From Pezicula radicicola (Eukaryota > Ascomycota > Leotiomycetes > Helotiales > Dermateaceae): 64,000 nucleotides of DNA. The stretch's first letter is position 1, and each line of letters begins with the position of its first letter. Position numbers and translations under genes: made by a program. Positions 44,514 through 58,267 of this stretch are shown here, one piece after another. The notes beneath the pieces are model-generated. The model worked only from the letters and a program-made list of their open reading frames with translations. It did not search any database and was not told the origin of the DNA. The stretch is from positions 285,489-349,488 of the forward strand of contig PDUO01000043.1 in assembly GCA_003008705.1 (NCBI GenBank), written 5' to 3'.

Positions 44514-46855
44514 TCAAGGCCCCTCTCTTCCGTCGCCAAATAGATATCCTGCCTCCAGGCAGTAGGCACCTCCATTCGCCATGCCTTTCTCACTACCCCA
44601 GCACACGACACTTGCATCAACGATCCCGCTCAGGACTCCTTCCATTGCACCTAGGACTCCCCATCCGATAAAGCTTGCTACCAGGCCGACTATATAGGCA
44701 TATGCACTTCCCCTGATGCCAACACCCTCAGGCAAAGCAATGGCCAACTGTCGGGCTGTAGCGACCCACCCACCGAATCCAAGTGCCATCGCCATGATAA
44801 ACCTCGTAGCATGAAGTAATAGCTTAGCCAGGCGGTAAGGTAAGAGTGGTGTGGTGGCATGTGTTCTCGAGGAGAAGGAACGTGGTGTGAGAGTCGTCGT
44901 TGGCGCTTGTGGCGTCAAGAATGCCATTTGAGTTAGGCCCTGCGCCGACGTATGTAAAGGCTGAGAATGGATTGCGGCATATGTGAGGGTGAGCGGATTT
45001 GTGAGTGCTGTAATAGGACTGGGTACCAGAGAGTAAGCGAAGATTGCAATTACCCCTATTAAGCGACGTGGTAATACCAATAGAGGAAGACGGATCAATA
45101 GAGCCAGTAGTGTGGATAAACTGATAGTTCCGAACAAGGTACTCATGGAATGATTAAGCGCCGCCCCGACTATCTCTCTCGAAGTGGGTGCTGGCACAAC
45201 ATTGCGATGGAAATACCACTGTGATACAGTCGCTGCTGTAGTTGCCCTTTGGATGCCTGCAATGACGGAGAGTGTCCAGATATACATTAGCACAAAGTAA
45301 ACTCCTAACCACCAACTTGTGGTGTCGATGATAAATTTAGTCACAGAGGTGGACATGTGACCACCTAGGAAGACTCGTGTGAACATGCCCAACCAGACCC
45401 AAGTCCAGGCGACCACAGCCCCGAGAGTAGCAAATCCTAACCCAAGGAGTGATGGGTTGGCAGCAAGAATTCTCGAGGAAAACTCCAATATACCGATTGC
45501 CTTATTCAATGATTGGCGGCCCTTATAAATTGTGTAAAGCCATATCAAGGCAAAAATAGCAGGGAATATCGACAACCAACGCATAGCCTTATCTTGCAAA
45601 CTCATACCGCCTGAAGAGCCTTTGTAGCTGGCAATCAACGGATACAGTGAGAAGGAAAAAAGGATGATCGGGACTGCAAGGACAATCAAATACACTAGCG
45701 GCCTGACAAAAGACCTCAACGAAGCAAGCCATATGAGCGATACAACGATTGAAACCAGAGTATCGACTGCAAAGAGATGGAAGGAGGAGCTCAACGTAGT
45801 GTATATCGTATCTCCAAGATTTTTATCCGGCGTCGAAGTGTGAAGGAAGATTAAGAAGAAGGTTGCAAACAGTGCTCCGAGACAGATGAGATAAAGAGAG
45901 GCCCAAAATATGTCATGCCGTGGTGCTTCTCCAAGGGTGACTGCCACTGTAGCAGGAACTGTCTCTACCGAACTTGGTGGCGGTGGAATGTCAGCACCTA
46001 GACCAGCTTCAAGATCTCTTTCCCTCGAGCCGCGCTTGAAGTCATTTGGGAGTCTAATTGCGCCTGGGTTCGGTCCTGAGCGGAATTTCTGGAAGGCGGC
46101 CGGCTCGTGGGATTCAAAAGCTAAGTCATCGGGAGGATCATCGTCCCCGATCGTAGATTCAAGACCAACGTCGACCATCTTTCCCTTTCCCTTGCTACTC
46201 GATTCGCTGAGTGGCCGTAGATCTGCGTCCTCATTCCAGACCTCTTCTACCTCCTCTCCAACTGTCTCTGGGCCTGGGCCTCTTCCTCTCATACTCTGCA
46301 TGCCTCCATTCCAGCTACTCTTGATACCGCGGCCTCTCCCCCGTTCTTCAGCCGCCCTTCCATCCGCATCTTTGCTATCTGTCAACGAGGCATTGCTCCC
46401 ATCACGATCGGTCTCAGAACTCTCCTCTAGCCGACTAGGAGCGAATACTCTTCGAGACCGTTGAAGAGCGAAGAAATCGGCCGTCTCTCTTTCCCTCTCC
46501 TCTTCATCGTCCTCTTCCCGGAACTCGTCCAGAGCGCTGTGGAATAATGGAGCATCCGGAGCCGCTGAATACCGAGATGCAAAGTTGAAGTTGGATATAT
46601 GGGAGCCTGACTGATATGGATTTCCTTGTGGCTGTCGTTGTGGAAAGCCCCTCGAATTATTCCGCAAGGGCTGATTCAGTCTTCGATACCTATCATTCGG
46701 GTTCCGTGCTGAAGTCTCAGCAGTATCGGGTTGGACGAAGTTCGAGATGCGGGACTGTGACTGTGCCAGGAACCGCGAGGCGTCTGTAAAGCAGGTGTCA
46801 GTCGTAGGACAAAGACCTCTTTACGACGCAGATTCTACTTACACTCCGAGAACAT
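44514..46855 (-). CDS. Pns1 / choline-transporter-like (CTL) membrane protein
   Basis: Exons 46843-46855 (13 nt, MFSE plus one base) and 44514-46783 join in phase to 760 residues. The 59-nt intron has donor GTAAGT and acceptor TACAG. Without the small exon the frame has no ATG. Residues 1-270 are a disordered cytoplasmic tail with acidic (EEDDEEERERE) and Gly/Arg-rich stretches. The remaining part has about ten hydrophobic helices typical of the CTL/SLC44 family, with WYFHRNVV and NHSMSTLFGTISLSTLLALL in the conserved segment. It ends in a glycine-rich helix (GLVASFIGWGVLGAMEG) and EKGMANGGAYCLEAGYLF. The family is plasma-membrane or vacuolar; the transported substrate in fungi is not settled. 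Confidence 0.88.
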
Positions 46856-47816
46856 CTTGAACCCGTCCGCAGCTTGCACAACGAAGGTTCTCCAGAAAGC
46901 TCAAGCGGTCCTTTGTACAGGCACGAGTGTTACTGATAAGGTGCGTTGGTCGTGCTTCGCCGAACTTCCACTTCCGATGTTGTTTTTGAATGCTGTTAAA
47001 GAGGATGATTGTATGGATGATTGTGGTAGAAGATAGAAGAAGACCGAGAGTAAAACGACGCTGACGCCCTGTTGCAAGGTATGAGTCGCCCTTTGTTGCG
47101 ACGGTCCCCGAGAGGTTGTAGTATGACCAGACGAGACGAGCTCGATTCACCGACCCCGACACCGAGTGAGGAAGCGGTGTATTATTATGCCTGCTATCGT
47201 TATCACCAATTATTCACCATCACCTCCCGTTTGGCACTTAGGTTAGGTTGACGTGCGTTCTGTCTGTGAGATAATATATAAGAGGCTGGGATTTACCATC
47301 AAGGTCACCAATGGGGCTAGATGAGAGAGACCAAAAAGTACCCAAGAGCGGTTGTTGGTAGGGGAGCACGAGTATCAGTCAGCACCAGTACCGTTCTTGT
47401 CTAACGCTAGATACGTCAAGCCAAAGCACATGGAAGACAATGGAGCCTAAATCAACAACCTGATGCGGTGCGGCTCTCATGTGCTCTCTTCCGAGCACCA
47501 GCCACATGACGCCACGAATGTGTGCGGGAAGCCAAAGCAGCCAAACCTAACGAGTTCATCGACAGCTTGTGGCATGGTGATTCACTAGATTCATTTGGGA
47601 GGGAGCCACAGCACGACTCTTGTAAAATAATATCCCCTGGCTTTGTCCAACACGTAACTTCTCTATTTGTACATAAGTGTTCCGACTGACTTTGAGCGCC
47701 ATACCGTCTCGACTAGCAGCGCCTGATTGCATCTAAGACTCGCCTTGCGACAACTGTCTTGCGACCCATCACCACATTTACTCGCCCCGCCTGCCTTGAC
47801 TTCAGCAGTCCTGCTG
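46856..47816. promoter_or_regulatory. Divergent promoter, CTL protein / Rab GTPase
   Basis: 960 bases between divergent start codons. No coding frame or repeat recognised. Confidence 0.4.
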
Positions 47817-48602
47817 ATGTCTGCCTCTCCTCTATCATGGGACTATATCGCGAAGCTCGTCTGCATCGGGGACAGTGGAACAGGAAAATCGTCTCTGACA
47901 ATCAGATTATGCGAAGGCAGATTTAGTCCTCATCACGATGTAACAATTGGGGTAGAGTTCGGATCGAGATTGGTAAAAGTAGGGCCACCAAACACTCAGC
48001 CTCCAAAGCCTAAGCCCAGTGTCTCTAGAGATCCGTCGACGACCGATATTTCGGAAGGATTGCCAGAGCCACGGCGTGTTGAGGAGAAGGTAGAGCAGAA
48101 GCACATGAAATTGAGCCTGTGGGATACTGCAGGCCAGGAAACATACAAGAGTGTCACAAGGAGTTATTTCCGTGGCGCTTCCGGTGCTCTGCTGGTTTTT
48201 GATATCTCACGCCGACCAACATTTGAGCACGTTACGGACTGGCTCAATGATCTGAGGCAAATCGCTGAGCCTGATATAGTGGTCGTATTAGTAGGAAACA
48301 AAAGCGATTTGGCAGCAGGAGACGAGAACAAGCGGGAGGTTACGAAAGAAGAGGCCGAGGAATGGGCGAAGCGGAATGGGGTCCTAGAGTATGTGGAAAC
48401 GAGTGCAAAGAGCGGCGAGGGGGTCGAGATGGCCTTTGGAAGAGTAGCAGAACGAATCTATATGAATATAGAAGCTGGGAAATATGATCTCAACGATCGT
48501 AGATCTGGAGTGAAAGGCCCTGGGGCAGGTACGAACAACAAAGTGCGACTGGGTGGGGACTCTGCAAAGACACAGAATAGTTGGGGTGGCGGATGTTGTT
48601 GA
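47817..48602 (+). CDS. Rab GTPase, Rab4/Ypt4-like, with internal insertion
   Basis: Intronless, 261 residues from MSASPLSWDY. All G-motifs are present: GDSGTGKS (18-25), the Thr of VTIGVEFG, WDTAGQE, GNKSD and ETSAKS. The C-terminus GGGCC is a double-geranylgeranylation signal, so the protein cycles between membrane and cytosol. The YFRGASGALLVFDIS and IGVEFGSRLVKVG stretches fit the Rab4/Rab14/Ypt4 branch. Between the two interswitch strands there is an extra Pro/Glu-rich loop of about 35 residues (from GPPNTQPPKP to RRVEEKVEQKH), unusual in the normally fixed Rab interswitch. An upstream in-frame extension has no ATG. Confidence 0.9.
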   Translation: MSASPLSWDYIAKLVCIGDSGTGKSSLTIRLCEGRFSPHHDVTIGVEFGSRLVKVGPPNTQPPKPKPSVSRDPSTTDISEGLPEPRRVEEKVEQKHMKLSLWDTAGQETYKSVTRSYFRGASGALLVFDISRRPTFEHVTDWLNDLRQIAEPDIVVVLVGNKSDLAAGDENKREVTKEEAEEWAKRNGVLEYVETSAKSGEGVEMAFGRVAERIYMNIEAGKYDLNDRRSGVKGPGAGTNNKVRLGGDSAKTQNSWGGGCC

Positions 48603-49544
48603 AGTTGATATCTGCTGGATGTTGTACAGTACTTTCGCACTGCTGGATGGATGGCGTTTGGAAGCGTGCTATAAATACGGGCGTTGGATTGCACCAAGAG
48701 CATTATTGTTGGCGGAAGCTGCCATCATTGGCATGCTTGGAGTTGTACAAGTAGCTAGGGAACCTCTAAGCTGAGGTCACACATAGTGAGGATGATGGCC
48801 TCTGGCAAACAGGAACAACTGCTGGATGCATACTAAGTAAGAAGGCGAGGATTGTGGAAATACATGTCTACACAAGGAAGTCGAGAATTAGCTCACTTAT
48901 TGGCTGTCTAAGTTGTTCAGCGCAGTAAGAAAGGCTTAGTCCACTGGTGTGACAGGAAGTCGCTCACCACTTAGAACACTTCTTACTGTAAGTGGAATAG
49001 GTAAGAGCACAACAACCTTTTTCGTGTGTGTGTTTTTTTTTTTTTTTGCCAAAGTAAAGATAGAGAAAGATGCTGCATTATTCTGCCAGCCCGATCGGAC
49101 AATCTTGTGTTTTACTTTATTTATTTTCGGGTTATTTTGTGGTGGGCGAATTCTGTCAGCTGCTTGTGGTGGAATACGGAGTTTCTTACGATACCGAGCT
49201 GCTGCTGATAGACATACAAAGTATGAGCCATAATATCCAAATCTCCAAATCTCCGTGTTCTTTGGTCTGGCAGAGGCTCGTAGAATCGGTTCGATCAATC
49301 AATTCAGCTCATGTTTCCAGCAAGAGTTGCTCAGCCTTGGCGGGCTGTGCAACTATTACTGTTACTTGTAGAGCGCCACAGTTGACGACGTCTCGGGATT
49401 CTCTCTCTCCAGGCGGGACTGCTGGACAACCTTAAAACCTCATCCACGGGTTCGTCATCATCTTCCCAACCACGCAAACCTAACCTAACCTACCTATCTT
49501 ACCTCTTTTACCCACACCTACATCGCAGAACCAAATAATTCAAC
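48603..49544. other. Intergenic with GT/T simple repeat
   Basis: 942 bases containing one microsatellite (49024-49047); otherwise 3' sequence of the Rab gene and promoter of the WW gene. Nothing else recognised. Confidence 0.45.
49024..49047 (+). repeat. (GT)n-T15 microsatellite
   Basis: About four GT units run directly into fifteen T residues. Likely variable in length between isolates. Confidence 0.8.
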
Positions 49545-50774
49545 ATGGCCGATTTCGAGGCTCCAAGTGGGTGAGTACATTTCCTCGGGCCAAACCCAGA
49601 TTCATGAGCTGCAAGACGACGTTTATAGCGTTGGTGCGTGCGTGCGTTAACGCTTATTGAACCTGTCTTGCCCCTCTTAGTTCCTCATGACAGAAGTAAT
49701 ACTAACTCAGAGAAAGGCCACCTCCTCCCAAGGTGAGAGTGATTTTCCATGTGCAGCAGATGCAGCATCTTGGCGCTTGGCAGGACATGCACAGCTGTGT
49801 TGTTCTCATGTCGCGCAGTTCTTCCGCGAGATCTGATAGATTGACGTACGACTCCACAGGTCCCGCCAGGATGGAAGGCACAATGGAACGATAAGTACAA
49901 CGAATGGTAGGTCAACAGAACCATTTTTGCGAACAGAAAAGACCAACCTTGCTAATCCAATCTCGCCACAGGTTCTACGTAAACATCTACACCAAGAAGT
50001 CACAGTGGGAAAAGCCAACAGAAGCCATCTATCCGCCAGACGAAAGTGGACCCCCAGGGCCTCCACCTGGATATTCTGGAGGTGGACCAGGCTTTCCTGC
50101 AGATTCCAAGAATCCGTATGAACCTAACCGTGGCACGGGCTCTCCAAGCAACAATGTCGAGTCCGACGCAGCTTTAGCAGCCAGACTTCAAGCTGAGGAA
50201 GACGCTAGGGCTTCTGGAACTCGGGGCAACGCTCAGTCAAGTTACCAAAATACTCCAATGTCGTACCCTCAAGATCTCCCAGCTCGAGATCAGAAGAAAA
50301 GCGGTGGTGGATTTCTTGGAAAGCTGCTGGGCAAGGCTTCGGGCTCAAGTTCCTCGCATCAATATCCACAGCAAGGCGGCTACGGTGGTGGTTACCAACA
50401 GCAGCCACATTATGGTGGGTATCCCCCACAGCAGCAGTACGGCGGTTATCCGCCTCAACAACAGTACGGTGGTTATCCCCAGCAAGGCTATGGCGGCGGA
50501 TATGGTGGTGGTGGCTACCAACAGCAGAGACCTCAAAAGTCTGGAGGCATGGGAGCAATGGGAGGTGCAGCGCTTGGTCTTGGTGCTGGTTTAGTAGGTG
50601 GCATGCTTATTGAGGATGCTATACAAGATCATGATCAAGCAGAGTATCAACAAGGCTATGGTAAGATATACGATTCGATTTTGTGAGATGTAATGCTGAC
50701 TTTTTTTAGATGCTGGACAAGACGACAATGGTGGCGGTGACTTTGGTGGAGATGATGGTGGTGGAGACTTTTAG
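49545..50774 (+). CDS. WW-domain, GGY/PPQQ-repeat, glycine-zipper protein
   Basis: Exons 49545-49570, 49717-49732, 49860-49906, 49972-50660 and 50710-50774 join in phase to 280 residues; the second exon is only 16 nt. The WW domain (VPPGWKAQWNDKYNEWFYV ... QWEKP) is split by introns inside the strands. It is followed by a proline-rich segment, repeated GGYPPQQQY units (about residues 165-200), a glycine zipper (GGMGAMGGAALGLGAGLVGG) and an acidic Gly/Asp tail. An alternative acceptor (after CTCAG at 49710) would add two residues in frame. Its build parallels the gene at 30367-31639. Role unknown; WW domains bind proline-rich partners. Confidence 0.88.
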
Positions 50775-51708
50775 AGGATCCGGATGTTGATATGCATGAC
50801 TGGCCAATGGACGATAGCCAACGCCTTTCATTTTTATGCCTGCAATGAACTCTTTCAAATTTGACAATTATAACGCAGATTACGAGGATTGCACAATCGA
50901 TTCTTTGCTTTCAAGTATCCATATGCCCTTTTCCCCATGTAACCGTAAGTTGAAGGTTTGTTCTGTTAAATAAGTGGTTATAGGTTACTGAAGTCTGGGC
51001 AGTTTCCTGTCACCACCTACTTAGTCAATGAAGATTTCGTGACTACTTGTGTATGGCTACGGTGTTTCATCAGCGGTTCCATCCTCTGCAGGTAGTATGA
51101 ATCTATTAAAATGTGTCCAAATATGAAAAAGGAACGTGCTGTGAGTTGTCTACACCTTCGTGTGTCTATAACCCGAGACTTTATAATTTATTGCAACGAA
51201 AGAGTGAGAGTTTATATGGTCGAGCCGGGGGTGTATGACTGTAAAACTTCTGGTCACAATTCTCTTATGAGAACAACTGCGAGGGGGGGGGTTGGAGAAG
51301 GAGGTATACATTTGGAACAAGTATCCTTGCGATCAAGAACGAGAAATTCATAAGGAACTCATTTGAGTTAGACAACGCACTTAACTTCTTACCTGACTGC
51401 ACTTTTGCGTCCAACCAAAGCGTGGCATTAAAAAGGCGACAACATCATATCCTCGGTTTATCTTACGCAACAAACAGTAGCACTTCATAACAGCGGCCCG
51501 ACAACTCGATTCTTCATAGATATGATAAGTACGAAAGTGATGCAGTATAGAATGCTTAGCAGGTATGCGGAAGGTCCAGAGTCTACGAACATTTTTTATG
51601 AGTAGCTTTAAGCTCTATATGCTAGCATCTCAGCTTTCTTTTTCTCATTCAGCTACACAGAATTAGGGGTATGAGAACAAAACGTCCGCTTCACCACATT
51701 TATGAATA
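50775..51708. other. Intergenic, nothing recognised
   Basis: Downstream of the WW gene up to the first inverted-repeat element. One 80-codon frame (51111-51353) has no family resemblance. Confidence 0.45.
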
Positions 51709-51846
51709 CCGTACCAATTGGTTCATGAGAGATCATTTGGATTGGGACAAGTGAGTTACCCAAGTCAAGTAAGTTTACTCAAGCCCATCTATTATGCCTC
51801 AATAGATAGCTATTCAAAATGAACTCTGATAGACCAATTCGTACGG
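51709..51846. mobile_element. MITE, copy 1 (138 bp, TA-flanked)
   Basis: Ends are inverted repeats: left CCGTACCAATTGGTTCATGA, right (reverse complement) CCGTACGAATTGGTCTATCA. Both continue imperfectly through GAG(A)nTCATTT for about 30 bases. The element is flanked by TA on both sides (51707-51708, 51847-51848), matching the TA target duplication of Tc1/mariner-type elements. There is no coding capacity. The same termini bound the element at 58124-58245. Confidence 0.8.
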
Positions 51847-51848
51847 TA

Positions 51849-52256
51849 AAATTGTTTTAGCCTATCTGATAGCAGTACATGCACAATGGTGAACATACTT
51901 AGGATTTGCATTCCCTGAGCGGTGGCACAGTTTGTTGAAAATGTTGATATGTTGTAAAATACGGGGGGTTTGTTTTTCAATAAGCGATGGATAATTCGTC
52001 CATAACGGACAATCTATCCATTATTTCTCCTACTAAGGAAAATTTTGGATAGCTTTGGATAAGATTCCGTAGCTTGAGCTAGTTCCACTTGGAAAGACAT
52101 GCGTTGAAGTTGCACCGAGCTATTCTTGTATGCGCCATCTGACAGAAAGTCGAGTCTACAAGCATACTTGGTTTGAGGCAGAAACCAGAATAAAATCAAG
52201 AGCACTAGATCAAAGTGATCCATGCGTATAGAATGTTGTACACAAATCCATTCCGT
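51849..52256. other. Intergenic, nothing recognised
   Basis: Between the MITE and the EMC7 stop codon. AT-leaning; no gene seen. Confidence 0.45.
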
Positions 52257-53101
52257 CTATTTAGTAACACTCTTTTCTCCCTCGCCAGCAGAATCACTCT
52301 TCTTCGAACCAGCCAACCACGCGGCAGCATCGAAGTTCGCCATGGGGTTTTGGTGCATTGCTCCACCTGTCAATGGCGAAGTCTTTTGTCTTGCTTCGAA
52401 TTCCTCACGCATCTCGGGGTCCACTACAAATTTGGTCATTAGCATCATGAAATGGGAATAAATGGGAAGGTAGTGGGGGATAGACGTACTGTTATCCATC
52501 AGATATGGCATGCCGAATACAAGCACCATGCTGACTCCCGCAATCAGAATCATAGGATTCTTCAATATACTCAACGGCGAGACTAAAGATCACAGAAATT
52601 AGCAAATAATCCTTCTATCATAATAGCATCCCAACATGGAAGAACTTTCTTATCTGGAAACGAGGGAAACTTACATCCACTCCTCACAACGTAGTAGCCT
52701 TTCTCACTCAGTACCCTAGCCTCCAATGTCTTCACACCCGCTAGCTCCCTAACACCGACAACCTCCCCCTTATTCTCCCATTCATTTCCTCTAAAGGTTC
52801 CCCAAGCCTCCACACTCCCGCCTTCTGAGACATCGACGCGTAAAGGAGCGAACGCATGACTACTGCAATGGATGTCAAGTAGGTAGCTCCCGGAAGAGAT
52901 ATTGTGGAAGGAGAAGCTGTTGTCGGTTCGGAGGGGTGTGGTGAACGTCGAGGAGAGGGTTGTTAGGGTTGCGGTTGTAGAGGATGGGAGGAGTGAGGGA
53001 TTGTAGGTTGGAGGGCCTGTGGAAGGGAGAGCGATTAGGATATCGGCGGCCAGGACCAGAGGTGTGGCGAGAGCACTGAGGAGTATGGTGCTGAGATGCA
53101 T
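52257..53101 (-). CDS. ER membrane protein complex subunit 7 (EMC7/Sop4-like)
   Basis: Exons 52675-53101, 52490-52582 and 52257-52423 join in phase to 228 residues. A signal peptide (MHLSTILLSALATPLVLA) precedes a luminal beta-sandwich domain (the carbohydrate-binding-like fold of the family), with SFHNISSGSYLLDIHCSSHAFAPLRVDVS. The last two exons give FSPLSILKNPMILIAGVSMV (transmembrane) and the family hallmark PYLMDNMDPEMREEFEARQ. A short cytoplasmic tail follows. The EMC inserts tail-anchored and multi-pass proteins into the ER membrane. Confidence 0.92.
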
Positions 53102-53781
53102 GGTGCGTAGTGATGTTGTTTGAAGAAGTACCAAGATAGAACACTTTCGTGATCGTGAGCTCGGAGCTGGGAAGCTTGGCGGCGGGACCTGTTCTTTTAG
53201 CGGCGAGTACGAGTAGTTCGAACTATAACCAACTTCTTTTTAGCAAGACAAAATATTTCCGAGCATCCTTCAATTGGGAACTCAAAGTTGGGCATCCGCC
53301 ATTCTCCTTAAACTTTATTCCTTTACAAGCATTTTGTCGTTTCCAAAGCAATTGTTCCAAGCAGTTTGCACTTATGGGAGCGATTCTTGTCCTTTCCTAA
53401 GCAAGGTACATTTCATTGCTAGTGCAAAGAAGTATTCATCAAGTATTTAACATGGCAAAGTGTGTTCTCAAAATAGATTTATTGTTGCTTCAATTCATTA
53501 CTGTATCTATATCTTAGCCGGGTATGTGGAGCACGCCGCCGCAGTCCTGCTGCTCCCAACCTCTAAGAGACCCCGTCTTCCACCCTAAATGCAATACCAG
53601 GCAAAAACAAAGAAGCAAAGTGTCACAATGACAAGGCCATCGAGACCCTCACATCTATTCAATCTTACGCCATATCTACTCTTCCAATCTCACGGCCAGT
53701 TCCCGAACTTGCGTTCTCAACCCCACCCATTTATCCCTTCGACCTATTTCCGGTGTCTAGGTGTACGAATGGATCATATAG
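53102..53781. other. Intergenic, nothing recognised
   Basis: 680 bases between two minus-strand genes (EMC7 promoter side and MARVEL 3' side). No feature recognised. Confidence 0.4.
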
Positions 53782-54332
53782 CTATACATTATCTGGGTTG
53801 ACAGTCTCCTTCATGGCGGCCGTTGTCTTCATGTCCTGGCTGTGGGACTTGAATCCTCCCTTGAATATCTCCATGGCGAGGATGGTGGTAGTTCCAGTCC
53901 AGAGCAGGAAGCTGAAAGCAGCAAACACTGCATCAGCGCGTGCAGCAGCGCAGACGGAGCCACGGCAGAACAGAAGCTTGCCGAGGAAGGCGGAGAGAGC
54001 AATGAAACCAGCGAAGTAGAAGAGGGTGTTGATGGCCTCGAATGCGAGGTGGCCGTATGGGTGAGATGCTTTTGACATGAAGCGCGGAGTAAGCTCGAGA
54101 TAGGCCAAGGCGATGAAGGAAAATAGTGGGACGAAGACCAAGAAGTTGATCTGTGAAGGAGATGCAGTCAAGGTGTCGACATCGTACCAGTGGGCAACTT
54201 CAAAATTCAGTTAGCATGGAGACCTCCTCGCCCGTCATTCCCAGAGAGCATACCATAGGCAGAGAGACCGAGAACAACGATAGCAAAGACGCCCTGGGCG
54301 ATGCGCAGAGGAAGGAGTAACCCGAAAGCCAT
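53782..54332 (-). CDS. MARVEL-domain membrane protein (Nce102-like)
   Basis: Exons 54254-54332 and 53782-54197 join in phase to 164 residues. The 56-nt intron has donor GTATGC, branch GCTAAC and acceptor TGAAG. Four hydrophobic helices are visible: LPLRIAQGVFAIVVLGLSAY, INFLVFVPLFSFIALAYLEL, AINTLFYFAGFIALSAFLG and AVFAAFSFLLWTGTTTILAM. The LRIAQ start and SAYVAHWYDVDTLTASPSQINF are typical of fungal MARVEL proteins. The yeast relatives organise eisosome membrane compartments; the role here is inferred from the family only. Confidence 0.9.
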
Positions 54333-56242
54333 TTTGTCTTCTTCTTTTACGTGGGATCTAGGGAACTTGGAGTCAAGGTCGAAAGGAGACAATTGAATGT
54401 CGTCAAAAGTGTGGTGATGGATGTTAAGTAAGTGTCGCTGCTGCAACTGGTGCGCGCGTGGAATGAATGTACGAATGGCAATGGTGAAAGACGGGAATCG
54501 AGACAAGCTTAAGAGTTCTTGGAGGAAAAGCGGAGGAAGTCTTGGGTAGAAGAAGTAGACAAGAGAAAGTCACAGACCCTCTGAGATGGCAACTACGGGA
54601 GTATGGTGAGGAAGTAGACCAAGACCCGGGCGGGGGAGCCCTTTGATATTCCCTATCGCGGCGTGCATGATCTCTGGGGACCAGTTGTGTAGGTTATTTT
54701 TCTTTCTGAAATGAACGTGAAACAGCTGTTGACAAGGAAGTATACAGCGCACAGATGGCAGAGGTGGCCGTGGATAGTCGACCCTGGGCCATCGTGGACC
54801 AATCCCGCTTTAAGCGACAGGGAGCAGATACTGGAGAACCGAGAGTGCATGTCTCGATGCAGGGTACGAAAGGAGTACGAAAGGAGTACGGTAGTAAATA
54901 AATTTCTAGACAGCCCCTAATAATTAATATTTTGATATATTAAGCACTTGGACTGTAGTACGGTAGGTAAGGTCTGCAACCGATTGCGGAATAATTGGGG
55001 ACTTTTAACCGCTCGCTTTACTCTTGCAAATTTCATTTCACTTGCAGAGTTGCATGCAAAGGCCAGAGACAACCGACACGAGTTGCCACCTCCAAGCTGA
55101 GAGACATCTGAGAGAGAATAGACGACTCCGAAACTGGCTACACAGCCAAGCGTGACGACGCATTGTTGCTGATGGTTCAATGTTCTTGTTCATTCTGTGA
55201 GTGCGTTCGTCAGTCAAACAGCAAGCGACAGAAATGGGAAGGCATGAAACAAAGATGGTGCATGCCAATGGAAGACAAGAAGTCTCAAGTCGTGATCAAA
55301 AGGAAGGAATAAGGATATTAAGAACAGAGCCCCTTCCCTTCCGAAAAGGCTTGGAAGTTTCTGCTGTCTTGGTAACTTGGCGCTTCTGGAATTTGGCAGC
55401 AGCCAAGAAGAGATTGAAGGCTGCTAGGAGATCTGAGATGCGATGGCCACCCACCAGACCTGTGTTATTGGATCTCTTTCCAAGTTCCAAGGTGTCTGCC
55501 GCGAAAGCTTGTCAGTGGACGATGCGAAACGTGTCAGGCGTGGCGTGGCCGTTTCTATTCCTGTGCGGCACTGGCACTGGCACTGGCACTGGCACTGAAC
55601 ACTGGTAGCCTCACCGCATCAACATGAGAGTTTACGAAAGTAGAGTGTTCGAATTTATTATTCAACACGGCTGTTGTTTAGGATGGACCGACAAAGTCAT
55701 CACGCCTTTAGTGCTTAAATGCTTAAGTATTCGGTATGTCCAGTACTGTACCGAACCTTTTTTCGTACCTGCATTATTGAAGGACAGCCCTCCTTTTCTA
55801 CCTCCATGACTGGCTTCCCTGCCATACGGTCCTTCCCAAGTCAAGCACCCCGGCAAGGCCGGCCATTCTGCGCCCGACCTCACCTGGTCGAAATGGGAAG
55901 TTCAGAAGCAAAGGAGACCCTTTTCCAGGCCCATGAAAAGGTACAAAGACAAGTTTCCTGCGCAAATGAAGAAGAAAAAGGGATGTTTCTCGCAGTTTAG
56001 TTATTAGTACTGAACGTTGCTGAGTGGCAGAAGGTGCCTGGGTAGGTAATCACATGGTATGTCGTGCTATGGCGCTTGAAGTACTCAATTTACCCCACCA
56101 TCGTCCACATTCCATTTGACCATGAGGAACAGCAGGAGAGCACCACCAGAGCTACCTTTACAACCTCTCTCTTGTTTCTCTTGTGTTCCTAATTCCTAAA
56201 CATCTACGTACGAATCCCCTCTTACAACGCACCGAAGCAGCC
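54333..56242. other. 1.9 kb gene-free stretch
   Basis: No frame here is convincing; the longest (55201-55608, 135 codons) is low in complexity and runs into the hexanucleotide repeat. The right end is the promoter and leader of O-acetylhomoserine sulfhydrylase. Confidence 0.45.
55567..55596 (+). repeat. (GGCACT)5 tandem repeat
   Basis: Five perfect hexanucleotide units. Likely polymorphic between strains. Confidence 0.85.
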
Positions 56243-57997
<1,755 letters not shown>

Positions 57998-58123
57998 TAA
58001 GAGGAGCACAGAAGGAAGCGAAATTAAGACTACGTCAGAAAATAAATGAAGCTGTGTGCTCTTTCGTTATCTCATAGTAGTGTTATTGCTTTGCTAGATA
58101 CCTATTTCACAGTTTGCGAGGTA

Positions 58124-58245
58124 CCGTACGGATTGGGTTATAAGAGATCATTTTGACTTGGGTAACACGCTTGATTTGAGTAACCTAACTTGAGTAACCC
58201 ACTTGTTGTAATCCAAAATGATCTCTTTATAACCAATTCGCACGG
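58124..58245. mobile_element. MITE, copy 2 (122 bp, TA-flanked)
   Basis: Left end CCGTACGGATTGGGTTATAA and right end (reverse complement) CCGTGCGAATTGGTTATAAA pair over about 35 bases through AGAGATCATTTTG. It is flanked by TA at 58122-58123 and 58246-58247. The inner part repeats GAGTAACC-type words in both orientations. Same family as 51709-51846, with better-preserved arms. Non-autonomous; no coding capacity. Confidence 0.85.
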
Positions 58246-58267
58246 TAGCTGCGACAGTACCTTTGGA

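Noticed and set aside
55201..55608. 135-codon plus-strand frame ending in the hexanucleotide repeat
   Set aside because: Composition is biased and its C-terminus is simply the (GGCACT)n repeat; no conserved motif.
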